Shown: positions 41,868 through 51,650, counted from the first letter of the stretch. The stretch is DNA of 64,000 bases from Paraburkholderia caballeronis (GCF_900104845.1 NZ_FNSR01000001.1:806001-870000); one strand, 5' to 3'. Notes: generated by a model not told the origin, from the letters alone. A program made the numbers and translations.

Positions 41868-42397
41868 GCGCGCGATAGTGCGCGACACGTCGCCGTGCGG
41901 TTCATGCGCGGCGCGTGATGCGAAAGCGGACGACGGCATAGTCGTCCGCATCGAACACCACGCCGCATGCGACACGCAGCGGCGCTTACCGAAGGCGTGC
42001 GGCACAGCGTGCCGCGACTCGCGGAGAAGTCGTCGGCGAAGGCGTCAGGAATCCCTGGAGTCTTTGCCGGTACGTCCCGGCTCACGCAGCTTCATCCAGT
42101 CGCGATGAAGCGGCAACCAGGCGGCGAAGAAGTCCGCCATGCAGGCTGTACCGGATGCGTCGCACGAGAGCGTCGATGCACACCGCGGACTCACGCTTGC
42201 GAACGCTCTCTCGATCACGTGATGACCTTCGGCAACGACGCATTCGCATCGCTCATTCGATGCGAGCGACGTAGTGCGACGACAAAGTGTTGTATGCAGG
42301 TCTCAACGCGAATCGAAAAACAGGAATTTTCGTGTGCGAGCCCTTTTAACGCTCACGAAAAGATGGTACAAACCGTTCTAAATTGATGGTGACATGT
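41868..42397. other. Gene-less region between nrdA and nrdB
   Basis: 530 bases without a convincing gene. Open frames here are Arg/Cys/His-rich, lack ribosome sites and have no family features. The 3' end carries a stem-loop directly before nrdB (42327-42361). No clear sigma-70 promoter or paired NrdR box is seen, although the size of the gap suggests that nrdB has its own control. Confidence 0.55.
42327..42361 (+). repeat. Stem-loop upstream of nrdB
   Basis: Eight pairs (42327-42334 with 42354-42361), one T-T mismatch, then three GC pairs, with an 11-base loop. It ends 36 bases before the nrdB ATG. No T-run follows on the plus strand, so it is not a typical terminator; a regulatory or processing element is possible. 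Confidence 0.5.
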
Positions 42398-43624
42398 ATG
42401 CTCAACTGGGATGACGAGATCACGGCCGTAACTCCGTCGAGCGGTGCGCAACAAAACGCGTTGCGCAACTCCGCTGGCCCGACTGTCCCGACTGTCGGCA
42501 CGCAGCAGTTTGGACTGCGCGCCGCTCCTCAGATCTCCTCCGCGGAAAACATCTTCGCGAACGACTTCGCGGTCGCACCGCCCCCGGCTCCGGAGGTATC
42601 GTCGGAAGCCCGGGTGAACGTCGCCGACAAGCGCATCATCAACGGCAAGACCGACGTGAACCAGCTGGTTCCGTTCAAGTACAAGTGGGCGTGGGAGAAG
42701 TACCTGTCCGGCTGTGCGAATCACTGGATGCCGCAGGAAATCAACATGTCCCGCGACATCGCGCTGTGGAAGGACCCGAACGGTCTGACCGAAGACGAGC
42801 GCCGCATCGTCAAGCGCAACCTCGGCTTCTTCGTCACCGCCGACTCGCTCGCCGCGAACAACATCGTGCTCGGCACCTACCGGCACATCACCGCGCCCGA
42901 ATGCCGCCAGTTCCTGCTGCGCCAGGCGTTCGAGGAAGCGATCCACACGCACGCCTACCAGTACATCGTCGAATCGCTCGGCCTCGACGAAGGCGAAATC
43001 TTCAACGCGTATCACGAAGTCGAGTCGATCCGCGCGAAAGACGAATTCCTGATTCCGTTCATCCACACGCTGACCGACCCGTCGTTCACGACCGGCACGG
43101 TCGAGAACGACCAGAAGCTGCTGAAGTCGCTGATCGTGTTCGCGTGCGTGATGGAAGGCCTGTTCTTCTACGTCGGGTTCACGCAGATTCTGGCGCTCGG
43201 CCGTCAGAACAAGATGACCGGTGCGGCGGAGCAGTACCAGTACATCCTGCGCGACGAGTCGATGCACTGCAACTTCGGCATCGACCTGATCAACCAGATC
43301 AAGCTCGAAAACCCGCACCTGTGGACGCCGGAGTTCCGTGCGGAGATCCGCGAACTGTTCAAGCACGCGGTCGATCTCGAATACCGCTACGCGGAGGACA
43401 CGATGCCGCGCGGCGTGCTCGGCCTGAACGCCGGCATGTTCAAGAGCTATCTGCGCTTCATCTGCAATCGTCGTTGCCAGCAGATCGGCCTCGATCCGCT
43501 GTTCCCGAACGAAGAGAACCCGTTCCCGTGGATGAGCGAGATGATCGACTTGAAGAAGGAGCGTAACTTCTTCGAGACGCGCGTGATCGAATATCAGACG
43601 GGCGGTGCGCTGTCCTGGGAATGA
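42398..43624 (+). CDS. nrdB: NrdB, class Ia ribonucleotide reductase small subunit
   Basis: Ferritin-like subunit that holds the di-iron/tyrosyl radical. The 408-residue product is taken from ATG 42398 (MLNWDDEIT); an ATG 12 bases upstream is possible. Metal ligands are visible in the [11 protein letters not shown] and [12 protein letters not shown] motifs, with [14 protein letters not shown] upstream. The C terminus ([18 protein letters not shown]) is the tail expected to bind NrdA. About 55 N-terminal residues are low-complexity and variable. The 530-base gap to nrdA is unusual. Confidence 0.96.
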   Translation: MLNWDDEITAVTPSSGAQQNALRNSAGPTVPTVGTQQFGLRAAPQISSAENIFANDFAVAPPPAPEVSSEARVNVADKRIINGKTDVNQLVPFKYKWAWEKYLSGCANHWMPQEINMSRDIALWKDPNGLTEDERRIVKRNLGFFVTADSLAANNIVLGTYRHITAPECRQFLLRQAFEEAIHTHAYQYIVESLGLDEGEIFNAYHEVESIRAKDEFLIPFIHTLTDPSFTTGTVENDQKLLKSLIVFACVMEGLFFYVGFTQILALGRQNKMTGAAEQYQYILRDESMHCNFGIDLINQIKLENPHLWTPEFRAEIRELFKHAVDLEYRYAEDTMPRGVLGLNAGMFKSYLRFICNRRCQQIGLDPLFPNEENPFPWMSEMIDLKKERNFFETRVIEYQTGGALSWE

Positions 43625-44053
43625 CCCGGACGCACTGCGAGTCTTTTGGGGATGCCGGCGGCGCAACGCGCCAGCGCCGGCAAGATGATTAGGAGCAGGA
43701 ACGCCTGATGCAAAGCGTGCCCGGTGCCGTTGCGGCCCACCTATACGACAGGCACTTTGCGAACCCTTCAGTGGGATGGGCAAACTTCCCCCCGGAAAAG
43801 GGCGCTGGCTTGACGGCCAGCGCCCTCATCAAACGTTGGCCAGCGTCGGAGCCCGATGCTGGATGGACTTGGCGCGCGGTGCCCGACGGCACGGCGCGCC
43901 TTACCGTATTCATTAGCGTAAGCGCGAAGCATCTGCGTACGCCGATGAATAGCCCGCTTCGCAGCGCGCGCCGTGAGAAGCGTCCGCGGGAAGCGGGTTT
44001 TGACGAAGGGTGTAGTTTGAACTGACTCTCATCTGAACCTGAAGGAGAAAACG
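43625..44053. other. Gene-less region between nrdB and the H1-like gene
   Basis: 429 bases. It contains a perfect 10-base hairpin (43800-43809 with 43816-43825) without a U run, which may end nrdB transcription with Rho. An open frame at 43708-44025 has a fair ribosome site but runs through the hairpin and has no recognisable protein features, so I do not call it. Confidence 0.5.
43800..43825 (+). terminator. Possible terminator of nrdB
   Basis: A perfect 10-base GC stem with six-base loop lies 175 bases past the nrdB stop. No U tract follows on the plus strand, so this is a weak call. Confidence 0.35.
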
Positions 44054-44623
44054 ATGGCAACTGCCAAGAAGAAGCCGGCGGCGAAAAAAGCCGCTGTGAA
44101 GAAGGTCGCCGCGAAGAAGGCAGCACCGGCGAAGAAGGCCGCTGCGAAGAAGGTTGCAGTGAAGAAGGTCGCCGTGAAGAAGGTCGCGGCAAAGAAGGTT
44201 GCTGCGAAGAAGGTCGCAACGAAGAAGGTTGCCGCCAAGAAGGTCGCAGCGAAGAAGGTCGCGGTGAAGAAGGTTGCCGCGAAGAAGGCAGCGCCGGCGA
44301 AGAAGGCCGCAGCGAAGAAGGTTGCTGCGAAGAAAGTCGCGGTGAAGAAGGTCGCAGCGAAGAAGGTTGCCGCGAAGAAGGTTGCTGCAAAGAAGGCAGC
44401 GCCGGCGAAGAAGGCAGCAGCGAAGAAGGTTGCCGCCAAGAAGACCGCGGCGAAGAAGGCTGCGCCTGCGAAGAAGGCTGCGGCGAAGAAGGCTGCAAAG
44501 AAGGCTGCCCCTGCCGCGCCTGCTGCCCCTGCTGCCGCACAACCGGCCGCACCGGCAGCAACGGTGAAGACCGCGTTGAACCCGGCCGCAGCATGGCCGT
44601 TTCCGACCGGCAGCCGTCCGTAA
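44054..44623 (+). CDS. Histone H1-like DNA-binding protein (Lys/Ala repeats)
   Basis: Nucleoid-associated protein resembling the C-terminal tail of eukaryotic H1 and bacterial H1-like proteins. The 189 residues begin MATAKKKPAAKKAA and consist almost wholly of KKVAAKK/KKAAPAKK units up to about residue 145, then an Ala/Pro-rich segment and a final NPAAAWPFPTGSRP. It binds DNA electrostatically by family analogy. The start follows GAAGGAG. The repeat DNA makes copy-number change by slippage likely. It ends in a strong terminator. Confidence 0.9.
   Translation: MATAKKKPAAKKAAVKKVAAKKAAPAKKAAAKKVAVKKVAVKKVAAKKVAAKKVATKKVAAKKVAAKKVAVKKVAAKKAAPAKKAAAKKVAAKKVAVKKVAAKKVAAKKVAAKKAAPAKKAAAKKVAAKKTAAKKAAPAKKAAAKKAAKKAAPAAPAAPAAAQPAAPAATVKTALNPAAAWPFPTGSRP
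44066..44495 (+). repeat. Degenerate tandem repeats inside the H1-like gene
   Basis: Repeated 15-base-like units around AAGAAGGTCGC and AAGAAGGCAGC, coding for KKVAA and KKAAP, run through most of the gene. Third-position changes between copies show that they are partly diverged. Confidence 0.85.
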
Positions 44624-44636
44624 TACGCTGCACTAA

Positions 44637-44661
44637 GCGAAGCGCGCCATGCGCGCTTCGC
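44637..44661 (+). repeat. Hairpin after the H1-like gene
   Basis: A perfect 11-base inverted repeat (44637-44647 with 44651-44661) and three-base loop directly after the stop codon, upstream of the main terminator. It may protect the mRNA 3' end. Confidence 0.6.
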
Positions 44662-44672
44662 GAGATTCATCC

Positions 44673-44709
44673 ATCCCGTTGCCGGACTTACCGGCAGCGG
44701 GATTTTTTT
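44673..44709 (+). terminator. Intrinsic terminator of the H1-like gene
   Basis: A 13-pair stem with one G-U (44673-44685 with 44691-44703), five-base loop and a run of seven T. It is a classical strong terminator. Confidence 0.93.
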
Positions 44710-44742
44710 CGTCCTCTGTTCGGCACGCGCGTGGCCGCAACG

Positions 44743-44777
44743 AAAAAAGGCGCATGCACTGAACGCGCACGCGCCTT
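44743..44777 (-). terminator. Intrinsic terminator of the glycine-zipper lipoprotein gene
   Basis: On the minus strand, an 11-pair stem with one G-U (44747-44757 with 44767-44777) is followed by TTTT. It lies 53 bases after the stop of the lipoprotein gene. Confidence 0.85.
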
Positions 44778-44830
44778 GGGTTCCGCAGCCAGCGCAAGCG
44801 CCGGTGCGGTACAGGGGAAGCCTGGACGAA

Positions 44831-45307
44831 TCAGTGCGTGACGCGCGTGACGCCGCCGCTCGACAGCAGACGCACGCGGTCGCCGGCGCGGAAGATCTCG
44901 CCGGTCGCGCTTTGCGTGATCGCGCGGAGGTCGCCATTGTCGAGGCGCACGGTGACTTCGACGCCGTCGCGCATCGCGGTCGCGTTCTCGACGGTGTTGC
45001 CCGCGACCGCGCCCGCGATGCCGCCGATGATGCCGGTCACGATCGAACCGCGTCCGCCGCCGATCGCGCTGCCCGCGACCGCGCCGAGCGCGCCGCCGCC
45101 GACTGCGCCGAGGCCGCTCGGCTGACCGTCGTTCGAGCTGATCCGCACGGCGCGCACGCTCTCGACGACGCCCATGCGGACCGTCGCTTCACGCTGCGCC
45201 TGCGACGCGGTGTACACGTCAGCAGAGCTGCTGTTGTACGCGCACCCCGTGGCCGCGAGCGAACCCGCGACCATTACCGCCACCATCAGACGACTCGTTG
45301 TTTTCAT
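44831..45307 (-). CDS. Glycine-zipper outer-membrane lipoprotein (SlyB/PcpY-like)
   Basis: Predicted lipoprotein of the SlyB family, which in Salmonella is a PhoP-regulated envelope-stress protein. The 158-residue product starts at ATG 45307 (MKTTSRLMVAVM) with a lipoprotein signal ending AATGC (Cys22). The middle has a GxxxG-rich glycine zipper (GAVGGGALGAVAGSAIGGG and GIIGGIAGAVAGN). The C-terminal part is a small beta domain (GVEVTVRLDNGDLRAI). It has its own terminator; regulation by Mg2+ or stress is only inferred. Confidence 0.9.
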   Translation of the reverse strand: MKTTSRLMVAVMVAGSLAATGCAYNSSSADVYTASQAQREATVRMGVVESVRAVRISSNDGQPSGLGAVGGGALGAVAGSAIGGGRGSIVTGIIGGIAGAVAGNTVENATAMRDGVEVTVRLDNGDLRAITQSATGEIFRAGDRVRLLSSGGVTRVTH

Positions 45308-45356
45308 TTGCGATGCTCCCAATTGCTCCTGTTGGGCTCCCCGTGGAGCGCCCCGT

Positions 45357-46298
45357 TCAGGCCGGCAGGTCGTAACCGAATGCCTGCCTGAACCGTTCGT
45401 TGATCTGCGCGCGCGTCGGCGCATAGTTCTGCGGGCCTTGATGCTCGATCTTCAGCGCACCCATCAGGTTCGCGAGACGTCCCGCGGTGCCCCAGTCGTA
45501 GCCGTTCTCGATGCCGTACAGCAGTCCGCCGCGGAACGCATCGCCGCAGCCGGTCGGATCGAGCACGCGTTCAGCGGCCACCGGAGGAATCTCCTCGATG
45601 CCGTTGCCGTGATAAATCTGGGAACCGTGCTCGCCGCGCGTGACGATCAGCGCGTCGACGCGGCTTGCGACTTCTTCGAGCGACCAGCCGGTGCGATGGC
45701 TGACAAGGCTTGCTTCGTAATCGTTGACAGCGACGTAGGTGGCAAGTTCAATCGCTTGCCGCAGCGACGGGCCGTCGAACAGCGGCAGCCCCTGGCCCGG
45801 ATCGAAGATGAACGGCACGCCGGCCTTCGCGAACTGCTCGACGTGCTGAACCATTCCGTCGAAGCCGTCCGGCGCGACGATGCCGAGCTTGATGCCGGCC
45901 GCTTCGTCCGCGCGGTTCAGATGCGACTGCATCATCGCGCCCGGATGGAACGCGGTGATCTGGTTGTTCTCCAGGTCGGTCGTGATCATTGCCTGCGCGG
46001 ACCACGTGTCCGGCAGCACGCGCACGTGTTCTTTCGACAGGCCGAGCCCGTCGAGGCGGTCGAGGTACGGCTGCGCGTCGGCGGCGCCGAGGGTCGCCAT
46101 GATGCGTGCGTCGCCGCCGAGCAGATGCAGCGAGTACGCGATGTTGCCCGCGCAGCCGCCGAACTCGCGGCGCATCGTCGGCACGAGGAAGCTCACGTTC
46201 AGGATGTGCACCTGCTCGGGCAGGATGTGTTCCCGAAAGCGGCCTTCGAAGGTCATGATGTTGTCGTAGGCGAGCGAGCCGCAGATCAGCGTAGCCAA
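45357..46298 (-). CDS. PfkB-family carbohydrate (adenosine-like) kinase
   Basis: Ribokinase-fold sugar or nucleoside kinase. The 313-residue product starts at TTG 46298 (MATLICGSLAYDNIMTF), with AGGAA about 10 bases upstream and no better ATG. The N-terminal FGGCAGNIAY matches PfkB signature 1; the C-terminal signature DPTGCGDAFRGGLL carries the catalytic Asp. Homologues I recall in Burkholderia are annotated carbohydrate or adenosine kinases; the substrate cannot be fixed from the sequence. It follows tpx by 115 bases. Confidence 0.88.
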   Translation of the reverse strand: MATLICGSLAYDNIMTFEGRFREHILPEQVHILNVSFLVPTMRREFGGCAGNIAYSLHLLGGDARIMATLGAADAQPYLDRLDGLGLSKEHVRVLPDTWSAQAMITTDLENNQITAFHPGAMMQSHLNRADEAAGIKLGIVAPDGFDGMVQHVEQFAKAGVPFIFDPGQGLPLFDGPSLRQAIELATYVAVNDYEASLVSHRTGWSLEEVASRVDALIVTRGEHGSQIYHGNGIEEIPPVAAERVLDPTGCGDAFRGGLLYGIENGYDWGTAGRLANLMGALKIEHQGPQNYAPTRAQINERFRQAFGYDLPA

Positions 46299-46413
46299 GG
46301 CTGGAATTCCTGTAGGGCGTGAAAGGGAAGCCGGCCCGCGCGCAGCGCGGGCACCAGGCAGCGAGCGCCGCGCGCCGCACGAGGCGGATGTGCGCGGCCC
46401 CCGGCGTTCGACG

Positions 46414-46914
46414 TTACTTCAGCGCGGCGAGCGCCGCGTCGTAGTTCGGTTCGTTCTTGATTTCGCTCACGCGCTCGGCGTGGACGACGTTGTCGTTCGC
46501 GTCGATCACGACCACGGCGCGCGCGGTCAGGCCGGCGAGCGGGCCGCTCGTCACGTCGACGCCGTAGGCGTTCGCGAAGTCGTGGCCGCGGAACGTCGAT
46601 GCGGTGACGACGTTGTCGATGCCTTCGGTCGTGCAGAAGCGCGACGCGGCGAACGGCAGGTCGCCGGACACGACGATCACGACCGTGTTGTCGAGCTTGC
46701 CGGCGGCTTCGTTGAACTTGCGCGTGGACGTTGCGCAGACCGGCGTGTCGAGGCTCGGCACGATGTTGAGCACCTTGCGCTTGCCGGCGAAGTCGGCGAG
46801 CGAGACCGGCTTCAGATCCTTGCCGACCAGCGAAAATTCGGGCGCCTTCTGGCCGACGGACGGGAAGGCGCCCGCGACGTCGATCGGGTTACCGCCCAGC
46901 GTGACTTGACTCAT
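46414..46914 (-). CDS. tpx: Tpx, thiol peroxidase
   Basis: Atypical two-Cys peroxiredoxin that preferentially reduces organic peroxides with thioredoxin. The 166-residue product has the peroxidatic Cys60 in [14 protein letters not shown] and the resolving Cys94 in SRFCTTEGI, the Tpx-defining pair. N-terminal [12 protein letters not shown] and [10 protein letters not shown] are typical. It starts at ATG 46914. Tandem hairpins separate it from the DUF3426 gene upstream, so it may have its own promoter. Confidence 0.96.
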   Translation of the reverse strand: MSQVTLGGNPIDVAGAFPSVGQKAPEFSLVGKDLKPVSLADFAGKRKVLNIVPSLDTPVCATSTRKFNEAAGKLDNTVVIVVSGDLPFAASRFCTTEGIDNVVTASTFRGHDFANAYGVDVTSGPLAGLTARAVVVIDANDNVVHAERVSEIKNEPNYDAALAALK

Positions 46915-46945
46915 GATGTGCTCTCCGGAAATGCATGTCGTTGTG

Positions 46946-47002
46946 AAAATCGCGTCCGGCGACGCCGGACGCTGCGAACGCGGGCAGGCGCGACGCGCCT
47001 GC
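46946..47002 (-). terminator. Tandem hairpins downstream of the DUF3426 gene
   Basis: Two perfect stems: eight bases (46984-46991 with 46995-47002) directly after the stop, and nine bases (46952-46960 with 46964-46972). The second is followed on the minus strand by GATTTTC. Probable terminator or attenuator before tpx. Confidence 0.6.
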
Positions 47003-48160
47003 TTACGGGTAGAAAACCTCGATGCGGAAGTTCGACGCGACGACGTTGCCGGTGTCGAGCCGGACGATCATCGTCTGCGTCGAGCGCGCGGGCAGCCCGG
47101 CGTCGATCCGGGTGCCGGGCGGCACGTAGTCCTGCGGCCACAGCACGCGCCGCACGACCACGTTGTTCTGACGGTCGAGCAGCGTCAGCTCGATCGCCGG
47201 ATACGCGAGCGCGACGTTGAAGTGATTGCGCAGCGGCATCTTCAGTTCGAGGTGATGCGGGTCGTCGACCTGGCGCAGGTCGGACGGCTCGACCTGGAGC
47301 CCGTCGATGTCGCGCGGCGGCAGCACGCGGCAGCCGATCTTCGCGCAGGCCTGTTCGTACAGCGGCTGCGACGCCGGCCAGTAGACCATCACCGTTTCGC
47401 GCAGCCACCATGCGGCCTGCGCGGCGAGGAGCGCGAGCAGCAGCAGCGCGACGAGCGCGCCGACGATACGCCAGCCGGTGCGGCGCGGCTTGCGCGCGGG
47501 CGCTTCGCGGGTCATCGCGAACGGCGCTTCGCCGTCGGACGGCGGCAGGTCGGCGAACGTCGAGCCGGCGCCGCCGCCCGCGGCCGCTGCGGGCGACAGA
47601 TGCGGTTCGGCCGCGTCGGGCTCCGGCGCGGGTATTTCGTTCGACGAAAGGGTGGGCTCGGCCGGTTCCGGCTCGACGCGCGACCAGCGCGTCGTCGGCG
47701 GCAGTTCTGCGGCTTCGGCGGAAAGCTGGGGCTCGGCCGGCCCGGCCGATACCTGCGGCGTGACGCCGGGTGCGATCGACGGTTGCGGCAGGTGATCGCC
47801 GCTGTAGCGAGGCGACGTATCGGCGGGTCTATCGCCGTGCGGCGCCCATGCGTTCCACGACGGATTCGAGAAATTCGGCGCGCCCGCCGCAACAGGAGGC
47901 GTGACGGCAGGCGATGCGGATGGGGGAGGCGACGGCTCCGTCGCGGCTGCGGCCGCCGACGTCAGGCTCGCGGCCACTCCGGCGGCCACCGGCGACGCCT
48001 GCGAGAAGTCGCCGCCGGCCGGCACGTCGAACAGGCTTCCCGACGCATCGAACGCTTCCTGGCAGTGTCCGCAACGCACGAGACCATGACGGGCCGCAAG
48101 CTGCTGCGGCTGGATCCGGAAGACGGTTTCGCAGAAGGGACAGCGCGTCGCAAGGAGCAT
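47003..48160 (-). CDS. Zinc-ribbon / DUF3426 membrane protein
   Basis: Beta-proteobacterial protein of unknown function. The 385 residues start with an MJ0042-type zinc finger (C7, C10, C30, C33; [12 protein letters not shown] and [11 protein letters not shown]). About 170 residues of Pro/Ala/Glu-rich disorder follow, then one transmembrane helix ([20 protein letters not shown]) near residues 233-253. The C-terminal periplasmic DUF3426 domain is beta-rich. It follows prmA by 59 bases in the same direction. A sensor-like link between cytoplasm and envelope is only a guess. Confidence 0.87.
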   Translation of the reverse strand: MLLATRCPFCETVFRIQPQQLAARHGLVRCGHCQEAFDASGSLFDVPAGGDFSQASPVAAGVAASLTSAAAAATEPSPPPSASPAVTPPVAAGAPNFSNPSWNAWAPHGDRPADTSPRYSGDHLPQPSIAPGVTPQVSAGPAEPQLSAEAAELPPTTRWSRVEPEPAEPTLSSNEIPAPEPDAAEPHLSPAAAAGGGAGSTFADLPPSDGEAPFAMTREAPARKPRRTGWRIVGALVALLLLALLAAQAAWWLRETVMVYWPASQPLYEQACAKIGCRVLPPRDIDGLQVEPSDLRQVDDPHHLELKMPLRNHFNVALAYPAIELTLLDRQNNVVVRRVLWPQDYVPPGTRIDAGLPARSTQTMIVRLDTGNVVASNFRIEVFYP

Positions 48161-48219
48161 GTGGGCGCGGATATGGACAGATCCGTGAGGTTGGCGATAC
48201 CCGCCATTCTACTGGCAAT

Positions 48220-49122
48220 CTACGGCTGGTCGCGCCGCGTGCCGGCGAGGCACACCCAGCCTTCGTGCTCCTTCCACACTGCGATGTCGATCCAGCGCTC
48301 GTACGCGCGTGCGACGTCTTCGGCCTGGCGCGCGAGGATGCCGGACAGCGCGAGGCGTCCGCCCGGCTTCACGCGCGAGCTGAGCATCGACGCCATCAGC
48401 TTCAGCGGATTCGACAGGATGTTCGCGACGACGATGTCGAACGTGCCTTCCGGGCAGTCGTCCGGCAGCCCGTACGCGACGTCGGCGCGGTTGCGCTCGC
48501 TGTTGTGCCGCGCGGACTCGACCGCCTGCGGATCGATGTCGATGCCGATGACCGGATTCGCGCCGCACTTCTTCGCGAGGATCGCGAGGATGCCCGACCC
48601 GCAGCCGTAGTCGAGCACCGACTGGCCCGGCTGCACGTTCTGTTCGAGCCATTCCATGCAGAGCCGCGTGGTCGGATGGCTGCCGGTGCCGAACGCGAGG
48701 CCCGGATCGAGTTCGAGCACGAGCGCGTCCGGATCGGGCGCGTCGTGCCACGACGGCACGACCCAGATGCGCTGGCCGATCTGGATCGGATCGAACTGCG
48801 ACTGCGTGAGCCGCACCCAGTCCTGTTCCTCGACTTCGCGCAGCGCGAAGACCGGCGTGCCGGCGAGGCCCAGTTCGTTCGCGGCCGCCGCGAGCAGCAC
48901 CGCCGGGTCCTGGTCGGCGCCGATCAGCGCGATCACGCGCGAGTGCTGCCATGCGGTGCGCCCGGGCGTGAGGCCCGGTTCGCCGAAGAGGGGCTGTTCG
49001 TCGGGCGTGTCCGCGTCGGCGTCCTCGACGGACACCGACAGCGCGCCGAGTTCGAGCAGCGCATCGGACAGTGCTTCCGCGCGCTCGCGCGTAAGTTCGA
49101 CGATCAGTTCGCGATAGCTCAT
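48220..49122 (-). CDS. prmA: PrmA, ribosomal protein L11 methyltransferase
   Basis: SAM-dependent enzyme that trimethylates several sites of L11. The 300-residue product has an N-terminal substrate-recruiting domain (residues 1-about 120) and a class I methyltransferase domain with [25 protein letters not shown] and [27 protein letters not shown] precedes the SAM site, as in the family. The start ATG 49122 is three bases after the accC stop, so it is coupled to accBC. Confidence 0.96.
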   Translation of the reverse strand: MSYRELIVELTRERAEALSDALLELGALSVSVEDADADTPDEQPLFGEPGLTPGRTAWQHSRVIALIGADQDPAVLLAAAANELGLAGTPVFALREVEEQDWVRLTQSQFDPIQIGQRIWVVPSWHDAPDPDALVLELDPGLAFGTGSHPTTRLCMEWLEQNVQPGQSVLDYGCGSGILAILAKKCGANPVIGIDIDPQAVESARHNSERNRADVAYGLPDDCPEGTFDIVVANILSNPLKLMASMLSSRVKPGGRLALSGILARQAEDVARAYERWIDIAVWKEHEGWVCLAGTRRDQP

Positions 49123-49125
49123 GAA

Positions 49126-50490
49126 TTACGCTTCTTCGGTGACCTTCTGGCGCGCCGCGAGGCGGTTTTCGAGGTAGTGGATGCTGGTGCCGCCTTCGAC
49201 GAACTTCGCGTCGAGCATCAGCTCGCGGTGCAGCGGGATGTTCGTCAGGATCCCTTCGACGACCATCTCCGACAGCGCGATCCGCATCCGGCGGATCGCC
49301 TGGTCGCGCGTCGCGCCGTAGGTGATCAGCTTGCCGATCATCGAATCATAGTTCGGCGGCACGAAGTAGCCGTTGTACGCGTGCGAGTCGACGCGCACGC
49401 CGGGGCCGCCCGGCATGTGCCACGACGTCAGCCGGCCCGGCGACGGCGTGAACTTGAACGGGTCTTCCGCGTTGATCCGGCATTCGATCGCATGGCCCTT
49501 CAGCTGGATGTCGCGCTGGCGGAACGCGAGCTTCTCGCCGGCCGCGATGCGGATCTGCTCCTGCACGATGTCGATGCCGGTGATCAGTTCGGTGACCGGG
49601 TGTTCGACCTGCACGCGCGTGTTCATCTCGATGAAGTAGAACTCGCCGTTCTCGTACAGGAATTCGAACGTGCCCGCGCCGAGGTAGCCCATCTTCTTGC
49701 ACGCGTCCGCGCAGCGGTCGCCGATGCGGTCGAGCAGGCGGCGCGCGATGCCCGGCGCCGGCGCTTCCTCGATCACCTTCTGGTGGCGGCGCTGCATCGA
49801 GCAGTCGCGCTCGCCGAGCCACACGGCGTTCTTGAACGAGTCCGCGAGGATCTGGATTTCGATGTGGCGCGGGTTCTCCAGATACTTTTCCATGTACACC
49901 TGCGGGTTGCCGAACGCACGGCCGGCTTCCTCGCGGGTCATGTTCACCGCGTTCACGAGCGCCGCCTCGGTGTGCACGACGCGCATCCCGCGTCCGCCGC
50001 CGCCGCCGGCCGCCTTGATGATGACCGGATAGCCGATCGCGCGCGCGATCTTCACGATCTCCTTCGGGTCGTCGGGCAGCGCGCCTTCGGAACCGGGCAC
50101 GCACGGCACGCCGGTCTTGATCATCGTCTGCTTCGCGGTGACCTTGTCGCCCATCATCCGGATCGTTTCCGGGCGCGGGCCGATGAACACGAAGCCCGAC
50201 TGCTCGACGCGCTCGGCGAAGTCCGCGTTCTCGGACAGGAAGCCGTAGCCGGGGTGGATCGCCTCGGCGTCGGTGACTTCCGCCGCGCTGATCAGCGCGG
50301 GCATGTTCAGGTACGAAAGGTTCGACGGCGCCGGTCCGATGCAGACGGCTTCGTCGGCGAGCTTCACGTACTTCGCTTCCTTGTCGGCTTCCGAATAGAC
50401 GACGACCGTCTTGACGCCTAGCTCGCGGCACGCGCGCTGGATGCGGAGCGCGATTTCGCCACGGTTGGCGATGAGGATTTTTTCAAACAT
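49126..50490 (-). CDS. accC: AccC, biotin carboxylase of acetyl-CoA carboxylase
   Basis: ATP-grasp enzyme carboxylating the biotin of AccB, the first step of fatty-acid synthesis. The 454-residue product starts [16 protein letters not shown] at ATG 50490; an ATG at 50508 adds six residues not typical of the family. [13 protein letters not shown], the ATP-grasp [18 protein letters not shown]-like [16 protein letters not shown] and the C-terminal domain are intact. It lies 145 bases after accB and three before prmA. Confidence 0.98.
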   Translation of the reverse strand: MFEKILIANRGEIALRIQRACRELGVKTVVVYSEADKEAKYVKLADEAVCIGPAPSNLSYLNMPALISAAEVTDAEAIHPGYGFLSENADFAERVEQSGFVFIGPRPETIRMMGDKVTAKQTMIKTGVPCVPGSEGALPDDPKEIVKIARAIGYPVIIKAAGGGGGRGMRVVHTEAALVNAVNMTREEAGRAFGNPQVYMEKYLENPRHIEIQILADSFKNAVWLGERDCSMQRRHQKVIEEAPAPGIARRLLDRIGDRCADACKKMGYLGAGTFEFLYENGEFYFIEMNTRVQVEHPVTELITGIDIVQEQIRIAAGEKLAFRQRDIQLKGHAIECRINAEDPFKFTPSPGRLTSWHMPGGPGVRVDSHAYNGYFVPPNYDSMIGKLITYGATRDQAIRRMRIALSEMVVEGILTNIPLHRELMLDAKFVEGGTSIHYLENRLAARQKVTEEA

Positions 50491-50635
50491 AGCGGGTATT
50501 CGACTCATCAGTGGGCGCCGTGGGCGGCTGCCGCAGGGGCCACAGGGATCGGGGTCGGGTGCGCGTCGGGCGTGTCGCGGCGGGGTGCGCCGCGCGCGGC
50601 ACCGGAGTGCCGCCGCGCCGGCTCGCGCAGCCGGA

Positions 50636-51097
50636 TCAGGCGATCACGAAGAGCGGCTGGCCGTATTCGACTGCCTGGCCGTTCTCGACGAGGATTTCCT
50701 TGATGACGCCGGCGAAGTCCGATTCGATCTCGTTCAACAGCTTCATCGCTTCGATGATGCACAGCGTCTGGCCTTCCTTCACCGTGTCGCCGACCTGCGC
50801 GAACGGGTCCGCGCCCGGCGACGGCGAGCGGTAGAACGTGCCGACCATCGGCGACGTCACCACGTGGCCCTGCGGAGCGGCCGGCGCCGGCGCGGCCGGT
50901 GCGGCGGCTTCCGGCGCACCGCCGAACGCGGGCGGCGCGCTGGCCGGCGCCGCGTATTGCGCGGCGGGCGACTGCACGTAAACCGGCGGCGCGTTCTTCA
51001 CGATGCGCACCTTGCCTTCGCCCTCGGTGACTTCGAGTTCCGAGATGCCCGACTCCGAGACGAGATCGATCAGAGTCTTCAGCTTACGTAGATCCAT
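50636..51097 (-). CDS. accB: AccB, biotin carboxyl carrier protein
   Basis: Carrier of carboxybiotin between AccC and the carboxyltransferase. The 153 residues begin [17 protein letters not shown]. An Ala/Pro linker spans about residues 45-78, and the biotinyl domain carries the modified Lys119 in [10 protein letters not shown], with the [15 protein letters not shown] thumb. It is 97 bases downstream of aroQ; the aroQ-accB-accC order is widespread in proteobacteria. Confidence 0.98.
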   Translation of the reverse strand: MDLRKLKTLIDLVSESGISELEVTEGEGKVRIVKNAPPVYVQSPAAQYAAPASAPPAFGGAPEAAAPAAPAPAAPQGHVVTSPMVGTFYRSPSPGADPFAQVGDTVKEGQTLCIIEAMKLLNEIESDFAGVIKEILVENGQAVEYGQPLFVIA

Positions 51098-51194
51098 TGT
51101 GCAGCCCCTTTCAATGCGTGAAGTGCCGGCGGACGCGTTGCGCCGGCACGGGATTGGTGTTGTCTGTCAGTCGCGGATCGTCATCCGGCGCGCG

Positions 51195-51650
51195 TCAGCC
51201 CCGGGCGCCGGATGCGGCGAGCCGGTCGAGCGCGTATTCCAGCGCGTACAGATAACCCTTCCAGCCGAGGCCGCAGATCACGCCTTCGGCCTGGTCGGAA
51301 AGGTACGAGTGGTGCCGGAATGGCTCGCGGCGATGCACGTTCGACAGGTGAATCTCGACGAACGGAATGCCGACTCCGGCCAGCGCGTCCCGGATCGCGA
51401 CGCTCGTGTGCGTGTACGCGGCCGGATTGATCAGGATGAAGTCGGTCTTTTCGTCGCGCGCCGCCTGGATGCGATCGACCAGCGCGCCTTCGTGGTTGCT
51501 CTGGAAGGTCGCCAGTTCGACGCCCGCGTCCACGGCCCGGTCGGCCAGCGCCTGATCGATCTGCGGCAGCGTCACGCGCCCATAGACCTCCGGTTCCCGG
51601 GTGCCGAGAAGGTTGAGGTTGGGGCCGTGCAGAACCAGCAGTCGCGTCAT
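51195..51650 (-). CDS. aroQ: AroQ, type II 3-dehydroquinate dehydratase
   Basis: Shikimate-pathway enzyme converting 3-dehydroquinate to 3-dehydroshikimate. The 151-residue product starts [20 protein letters not shown]. Catalytic Tyr23 is in EVYGRVTL and His101 in [27 protein letters not shown] and [17 protein letters not shown] match the family. It heads the aroQ-accBC-prmA run. The preceding 195 bases contain AT-rich sequence compatible with a weak promoter. Confidence 0.97.
   Translation of the reverse strand: MTRLLVLHGPNLNLLGTREPEVYGRVTLPQIDQALADRAVDAGVELATFQSNHEGALVDRIQAARDEKTDFILINPAAYTHTSVAIRDALAGVGIPFVEIHLSNVHRREPFRHHSYLSDQAEGVICGLGWKGYLYALEYALDRLAASGARG

Noticed and set aside
42280..42295. 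Possible NrdR box upstream of nrdB (core CAAAGTGTTG)
   Set aside because: Only about 7 of 10 core positions fit, and no second box lies 31 bases to either side, which the NrdR operator form requires.
41967..42386. A 139-codon open frame between nrdA and nrdB
   Set aside because: Cys/His/Arg-rich, no ribosome site, overlaps the stem-loop before nrdB. Treated as non-coding spacer.
43708..44025. A 105-codon open frame between nrdB and the H1-like gene
   Set aside because: A fair ribosome site precedes it, but it reads through a perfect hairpin, has mixed third-position composition unlike neighbouring genes and no recognisable features.
50508..50762. Small minus-strand frame in the accB-accC spacer
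   Set aside because: Arg-rich, overlaps the end of accB in another frame, and has no features; the spacer looks non-coding.
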